Below, in pieces: positions 56,601 through 64,000 of a stretch of 64,000 bases of DNA. The translations under genes and the position numbers were made by a program. How positions within the stretch are numbered: the stretch's first letter is position 1; every line of letters starts with the position of its first letter. The notes beneath the pieces are model-generated. The model was not told where the DNA came from, searched no databases, and worked only from the letters and a program-made list of their open reading frames with translations. Where the stretch lies: assembly GCF_038396675.1 (NCBI RefSeq), contig NC_088934.1:43954001-44018000 (forward strand), in the 5' to 3' direction. Source of the DNA: Hydra vulgaris (Eukaryota; Cnidaria; Hydrozoa; Anthoathecata; Hydridae).

Positions 56601-58977
56601 ATACCTTTTTACGCAATATATTTTTTAATGTTTGCTTTTTATACTTTGGTTATTCTTTAAAAATCGTTTTTAAATATTTAAATACTTTTCTTGCACATTT
56701 TGGCATTCTACGTTGTTTAAACTTCTGAATAAAATGTTTGTGTTTTTTATCTATCTTTGTAACAACAGAATAATATCTATTGTGTGACTCATATAAACCT
56801 TCTTAAAACATGTTTTACTATATAGCATCTATTTTTTAGCCTTCTTATCTGTTGTACGGTCAATCCATTTAATTATTGTACGACCAATATGTTTAATGTC
56901 TTGATGTCACGGTTAACTAACTTTGGTTAGTGATTACTTGATTGGGTTATGAATGGGTTATTTTAAATAATAGTACAATTGTTATTTGTTTTAAATTTCT
57001 TTTACGCAGCAAACCTTGGCTCTGTAGTTAACTTTCCCTGCACTCTAAAAATAATGTGCATAAATTATTAGATATGCATATAAAAGGACATGAATATTTT
57101 CCTTCCGGCGCGGCATTGAGTTAAAATGCTAAAAGAAATCGCAGCGATTTTTATTCAACTTCTCATAAACTATAATGGAGATATACTTAGAATTTTAAGA
57201 AATATGAATTTTATTTTTAAACAACATCTGCACCAAGCTTTCATGATTTATTTGCACTTTTTTTACTTCAATTTGCACTATAATATATTCGTAACACGGA
57301 ATCCAATACTCTCTCGTGCCTTACTGCCTTACTGATTAAAACTTTTATTGCTAATTACCTGAAGAAGAAGTAAACAAATAAAAAAAATCATCGTCACCAA
57401 ATTGTTTCTATCTTTATCAGAAGAAGTAAACAAATAAAAAAAATCATCGTCACCAAATTGTTTCTATCTTTTAAATGACAGTGCTGCGTCAAATATATTC
57501 GAGCTTATAGATTATCTTCAATATCAAAACAGTTAAAGAGTAAAATCTATTGCTAATGTAAAACGTTTCTAATGTTGTAAAACGTTTCCAATGTTGTAAA
57601 ACGTTTCTAATGTTGCAAAACGTTTCTAATGTTGCTAGTAATGAGAATTTTGACATAATCATTTTATTATTATTAGAAAAAAAGAAAAGTTCACTGAACT
57701 TCTTGCAGATAAATTATGAATAATATTTTCATCTCTTTTTTTCACAACCGTATTACAAAATTTATCATATTTATACTTAAAACTTATAAAATAATTTTAA
57801 TCGACGGTAATTATATACTAAAAAAAAGTAAGAACAATTTTGGTGTAGTGGTTTATTCTTCTCCAGCTTATTGCCATATAGAGGCCACATTACCGAGGCC
57901 TGCGAAGACGAGTTCAGCTCACTAAAAAGCACCATAACCCGCTTCGCAGACCAACATTAAGTGAGTTTAGAAGAACAAAAAATAATTGTGTGAAAGTCTG
58001 AAGAAGATGAGTTAGAAAGATGCCAAAGAGAAAGCGGACAAATATTGCACTAGATGTTAGAATGTGCAATCTTTGTTATGTTAGAACGTTTGTTATGTTA
58101 CAATGTGCAATCAGTTAGAACAATTTTGCAGTTGCGAGAGACAATATTAAAGGATATTATTAAGAATTAAGTTATATAAAACGCCTATTTGAAGAAGTTA
58201 ATTTCTTTAGGCGGGTGTTTGAATTATATAAGCTCCCGGGTTTTTTTGGTCATATTTTAGAATAGTTAAACTACCGGGGTAGTTTAAGCATTCTATAATA
58301 AGGCAAATACAAAATTTGTTTTATATTAGATTACCCCCAGTTAATCTATTTCAAAAAATTAACTACTAGTTAAAAAGTTTTAACCCGGAGTTAGTTTTTC
58401 GAGGAGTTAATCTTTTTCGCTACACTGTCGCAGCTCTTCTTGAATATTTAAACATGTACAAAATAAACTTTTGAATTCACACAAATAAATTTATATAAAC
58501 TAACGATACAATTAAATATGTATGGAACTAAATTTAAATTTGTTAACTTGTAAATACTTTTAGCTTTTGTTTTCGAATTCGAATTTTTGTTACTTTATTT
58601 ATTATCTAAACTTTCGTTTCACGTCTAGATGAATTTATTATAAGTATTTTATGCATATTATAAGTAGTTGTTATAAGCACTTTTTTGTGTAATATTTTCA
58701 TAGTTATAAATTCTAGCGTAATCGTAGGAAAATTCGAAGAAGTTTTTCTTACTATCTGCAAAAATTCGATTCCCAGGATTCTGGGACAAAAATGTTTCAT
58801 TTCCCGGGATCCCTGGAAAAACCCATTAATATGTAACAAGCATGAGTGTTTCCAATTAGATGGAAAAAAGTGTGTAAATTCAAACAAATACACAATAAGA
58901 AAAAGATAAAAAAAATTAAATACAAAATAATTTTTAGAAACTAAGATTCTCATATATATATGTATGTATATATATAC

Positions 58978-59143
<166 letters not shown>

Positions 59144-62100
59144 ATGTATGTATGTATATACAAAAGCTGATTACGAGTTGGTTGATGTTGGTGGTATGGG
59201 TAATAGAGCATGTTATAATTTGTCTAAATTTTTTATAAACTTTCCGTTGCATCAAAAATCCCCATTCTTTCGTAACTTTTTTAACGTCGCATTATACATC
59301 TTTTGCAAAAGATGTATAATGCGAGATACAAGATATTATTATTAGTAGTATTATACAAGATTAAATTGAGAGTCCACGTACTCTCAATTCCACTAACATT
59401 AGTAATGGCAGCATCCAATTTTTGATGAAGTGTTAATTCACATGTAGTCGATAAATTTGGTTCGGCCATAAACGACGTTTCAGACCCATCATTACTGCAT
59501 TCTAATTCTTCAACATCAGCGGTAGTACCACCATAATCAATATCGCCAACAAATAGCTCAGAAAACAAAAATTTTTAGCCATAGTTTAAACTTACGTTAT
59601 TTGGCTGTTCAGTAACTACTTATTTTTACTTCTGTAACACTTTGAAAAATATAAACAATAAATAAATGTAACTGTTAATAAACAACAATAATAATTAAAA
59701 AACACATAAAGCTACTTTGAAATAAAGTATCAAAATTAAAAAAAAAGAAAAAGGGAGAGTTAAACCCGCTCCCTACCTAGTAAACACTGAACAGTTGGTA
59801 AGTAGTTGGCCCGATCCTAATAACTATTAGCTACAGTCGGCTATTTAGTTGGTACTGTGAAAATACGTAACGCTTTTACCAACACTTAGCCAACTGTTTT
59901 ATAAACTGTTGGTACCATTAACGGCCCAACAGTAATAAAACAGTTGGCAAACAATTGGTATTATTACCGGCCCAACTGTATGATTTTTTTCGAGATTGTT
60001 TAAATACACTTTTGCACTTTAATTGAAAGTGCAAATGTTATAAATGTTTACAACTAACTTTACAACTTGATGTCAAGGTGAAAAATGAGTTGCATATTTG
60101 AAATCAAAATGAGAAACGCTATACAAAAAATAAATTGTTTGCTCGGCACCAGAAAAAAATTTGTTTTTTGTTGACCTGTGTAATAATATAGTAATAATCA
60201 TTGTAATAATAACAGTAATAATAACAATAACAACTACAATTATAATAATACCAGGAGAAATTTACTACAGTAACAATAATAAAAAAACTAGTAGTAAGCA
60301 ACCCCTAATACGGGTTATGAGTAACTAAATCATTAATAACAAAAACACATCAATAACTTGATATAATATCTAAAAAATTAAATACAAATTTATGCATAAA
60401 TAGTATTTTAACTTTGATTCCCTATCAGCAATGTAATTGCTTATAGCTACGGCATAAAGGCCGCATTAACATCAGTTAAGTTCTTTTTAAAATCTGTCAC
60501 AACACAGGTACCAGAAAAAGTCAAGTAAAGTCTGCAAATACCTAAAAAAAAAAACGAAAAAATAAATTACAATTTTTAATTAAAGAAGTATTATTTGCAT
60601 TTTATTGTTAGTAGAATTAGGATAATATTACAGAAAATATAAAGAATAAAAAATAGCTATAACAGCCTAGGTCAATCGACACAAAACACAGTAAAAAAGC
60701 GAATAACATAAAATATTTGTAACCACAAATTACTGTCTTCAGAGTAATTAAAAAAGAAAATATTATAAAAAGACAAGACAACACAATATAATAACAACAT
60801 GACTTAATAAGATATTTTATCAAATAAAATACTTGTACTAAAAAGATTTTATTTATTACAATATTTGAACAATTAAGGAACAATAATAGTTAAACAATTC
60901 GAACAATTATACCATAAAATAGCAAACAACTTGTAAAATATTTCTTATAAATGGTCATTATCAATTGTGGTATTTATGGTTAATGGTATTTCTTATTAAT
61001 GGTATTTCTTATTAATGGTCTTCTTAATGGTTCTTAATGGTCTTATTAATGGTTCTTATTAATGGTAATTTCTTATTAATGGTATAAATGGTATTTCTTA
61101 TTAATGGTCATTATCAATTGTGGTAAATACGTAAGCTCAGTAATTATATAAGTTTTATTAATTCTCCCTTTCATCTAAGAGAGAGAGAGGGAGAAAAAGA
61201 AAGTGTTTCTAAAGCAGCATGTTAAAAAAAGTAAAAAAACGTACAATAAATAGTAGTAACTGGTTTTATTATGTTACCAGTAAACAAAATTTATTTTTAC
61301 CTTGATTTAATTTCCAGCATTTCTTAGTTAAGCTTCAGATTCTCTCTAACTATTGACTAATGATTAACAGAGTAAATTTCACATCAAATTAAATTTACAA
61401 AATTAAAACCTTGTTTCAACAGTAAGCAAACTAATCAGGTGGTGACAAAGGCAACTAAAAAAAGAACATAATTATGTTTGAAATTATAAAAAAATTTAAA
61501 ATCATTTAAATTTAAAACTGTTATTGATTGTTACTATAAATAGTAAAACTCATACTTTGCTTTGTTCTAAATTGTCTAAAGTAAAATCAAATTAACAGAC
61601 ATTAACACTGCTTGACACTGAATTCTGGCAAGTAAGTTTGGTGCTCGCTGAGCAGCATTTCTTATATTTCAACAACGATTAATTTCATCTTGCCTAGATC
61701 TATCTCTTTCACTTGACAACAACTATTTTTAAGTTGCCTAAAAGCATTAACATTAATAACTTCTTTGAGCCTAATATTATCCATTTTAATTTCACTATTA
61801 TCATTAAACATATTACTAGTAATATTACTATTGTTACAACTGAATAATAAAAAATGTAAAAGAATCTTGTAAAAAAAATTGTGATCTTTTCTAATCAAAG
61901 ACTATATTTAAACTTAAAGTAAAAGAATCTTGTGAAAAAGGATTGTGATCTTTTTTAATCAAAGACTGTATATACGTATGTATATACGTGTTTAAAATAC
62001 TCCCAAATTTCAACAGAAGGAGGACAATAAGCAAAGATATGCATGTTGTCCTCGATTTTACCACAAGTTTTGCATTTGTTAATTTTGACGATCTGCTGCC

Positions 62101-64000
62101 TTGTGCTTTTGGCTAGCAAGGCCGCAGAAGGTAAACTGTTGTGTAAGAAACGAAAGAGAATGTTTTGAGTCGGTCCGCATGCGTGGGAGGTGAAGTTTTT
62201 TTTTCCAAATTTGGGTCCACGGCATTGTTGTTTTTGTTGAACCGTTCCAGAAAAGATCTGCTGGGACGACTGTCTTTTTGTTTTTTGCCACTTCTGAGTA
62301 AAAATTTTTTGTTGTTTTTAGGGGGACGTTAAAAAGGGACCCGTTTTTGCCTAATATTTCTATTGTAGTTTTGTAGTACTGAGACGTTTTGTTGTCCCAG
62401 TGTTTTGGAAAATTGTTCTACTTTAAAAAGTTTCAGCTTTGGTTTTGGTTCGTAAATTTTATAAATGAACTCGCCAACCAATACTTTGAAAAGTAGTAAT
62501 AGTCGCGAGCTTTGGCCTCTTCGCATCCTTTCAGTTGAAAGAGTGTTTTGAGGCGAAGTGCAAGACTTTGCTCCTTTGGTGATAAAATTCCGAGACCCCC
62601 ACTTTTGACGGGTAAAAAAAGTGTCTCTCTTTTGACCGGATTGAAATTGGTCTTTTGCCACAGATTTTCAAAAATGGCTCTATGCAGACGTTCTATTGCC
62701 CATTCGGGAACGGGCAGCACGTTTGCCAGAATTCCCACTTTTGACATTGCTACAGTATTTATCAACATAGTCTTTCCCCTAAGTGACAAAGTACGTAGTC
62801 CCAGAAACTTCTTCCCAGAAGTTTTTTCTTATTCTGTTCAGAGTTACTAACCAGATGAAATTGGTAGTATCGCTCAGTCTGGTGTAAAAAGTAACACCTA
62901 ATATTTTGAAACCGGTGTTGTTGTTCCACTCTATGTTGTCCAATTGCGGGTACATTTTAGGATCAAAACCCCCAAGAGCGAGACCCTTGGTTTTTGAGGC
63001 GTTGATCACTGAACCACTTGCTTTTTCAAACAGTTTTATTTTTTCGAAAAAAAAGCGGACTGATTTTACGTCCCTGGCAAAAAAAGTTCGAATCGTCTGC
63101 GTACTGCTGTATTTTGAGGGGTTTAGGTGTACCTGGTAACGGAAAACCCTCTATTCTGCTGTCCGCTCTGATCACCAAAGCGAGAGCTTCGGCAACAAAA
63201 ACGTACAGCAAGAGAGAGAGGGGGTCACCCTGTCTAACTCCTCTTTCCGTAGGAAAGGAGGCTGACAGGAAACCGCAATTCAGAACAGATGCCGAAACTT
63301 CTGAATATAAGGTGTTGACAAAAGATACAAAATTTTCTCCGAGATTGAATTTTCGGAGAATCTGAAGCAGAAACGCACGATCGACTTTATCAAACGCCTT
63401 TTCTTGATCTATTGACAAAGTGAAACTAGGTAGATTTTTAAATTCCGCGTAATCGATAAGATCACGGACTAAATGTAAATTTGAGAATATTGTTCTACCT
63501 GGGATTCTGCAAGTTTGATTTGGTTCTATAATTTTCCCCATTACTTTTGCAAGTCGAAGGGCCAGCGCTTTTGTAATTATTTTGTAATCAGCGCCGTATT
63601 AGGATATGGGCCTCCAGTTTTTGCATTCGGTAAGATCTACTTGTTTAGGAATCAGTGAAATAATTGATTTTTTCTTAGAGTGGCTAGTGTTTTTTTCTAC
63701 AAAAAGTATTTCGTAGGCAAGTTCTTCAAAATCTTTTTCTAAAATGTGCCAAAAGGTTTTATAAAATTCAGCTGGAAGTCCGTCATAGCCCAGAGATTTT
63801 CCGTTTTCAAATTTAAAAAGGGCTTCTTTTAGTTCCGCGACGGTTAGACGGGTGTTTAAAAATTGATTTTCATCATCACTTAAACGTTTAGTGATGTGTG
63901 ACAAAACATAATTTTGGCTGTCTTTGCATAAACTAGTTTTGGTGTAAATGTTTTAGTAGTAAGAAATTAGGGAGTTTAGTATTTCACCAGGTTCACTCGT

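Overview
The window reads as nuclear DNA of a cnidarian, most probably a Hydra-type hydrozoan. This is an inference from several things seen together: very AT-rich sequence, long (TA)n tracts, many decayed CR1/L2-like LINEs, Tc1/mariner, hAT and Helitron remains, a tRNA-derived SINE family, and a secreted plant/fungal-type haem peroxidase of a kind reported in Hydra. No bacterial operons, rRNA or CRISPR arrays are present. Only two intact host-like genes were found. Both have uninterrupted reading frames, and both lie on the + strand.

Layout. 0-9 kb: AT-rich DNA, a decayed transposase-like gene with a heat-shock-element-like promoter (2.1-3.5 kb), (TA)n tracts, a 186-bp hAT-type MITE with target duplication, and a LINE 3' end on the minus strand (6.1-7.1 kb). 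9.17-13.23 kb: a 4.06-kb DNA transposon with about 490-bp terminal inverted repeats and a nearly open transposase. 13.6-18.1 kb: three LINE fragments. 19.2-22.3 kb: a decayed Helitron-type PIF1 helicase, a 390-bp palindrome and a complete-length but broken Tc1 element. 23.78-24.58 kb: an intact MYND-finger gene related to HIF prolyl hydroxylases (EGLN) that lacks the catalytic residues. 24.8-27.8 kb: a SINE and a GC-richer LINE with a second SINE inside it. 30.8-33.6 kb: a well-preserved hAT transposon with a perfect 8-bp target duplication. 34-36.5 kb: MITEs, a SINE and a Tc1 relic. 38.2-41.9 kb: a nearly full-length CR1-like LINE with ORF1, endonuclease and reverse transcriptase, ending in (TAC)n. 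42-54.6 kb: four more LINE/mariner relics and several minisatellites. 55.55-56.66 kb: the peroxidase gene, with a splice acceptor just before its ATG and a poly(A) signal after it. 57-62 kb: simple repeats. 62-64 kb: a Tx1/L1-like LINE on the minus strand that runs off the window.

Themes worth attention. (1) The EGLN-like gene looks like a pseudoenzyme. (2) The peroxidase is intron-free and predicted to be secreted and membrane-anchored. (3) The SINE family and a LINE family share a 3' hairpin, suggesting that the LINE mobilises the SINE. (4) Several transposon relics carry a near-perfect fold-back palindrome exactly where internal sequence is missing, and short-loop palindromes are abundant throughout. 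(5) Some LINE 3' ends run directly into long microsatellites. (6) Transposon ends carry arrays of host transcription-factor motifs: heat-shock elements, and nuclear-receptor half-sites including a DR1.
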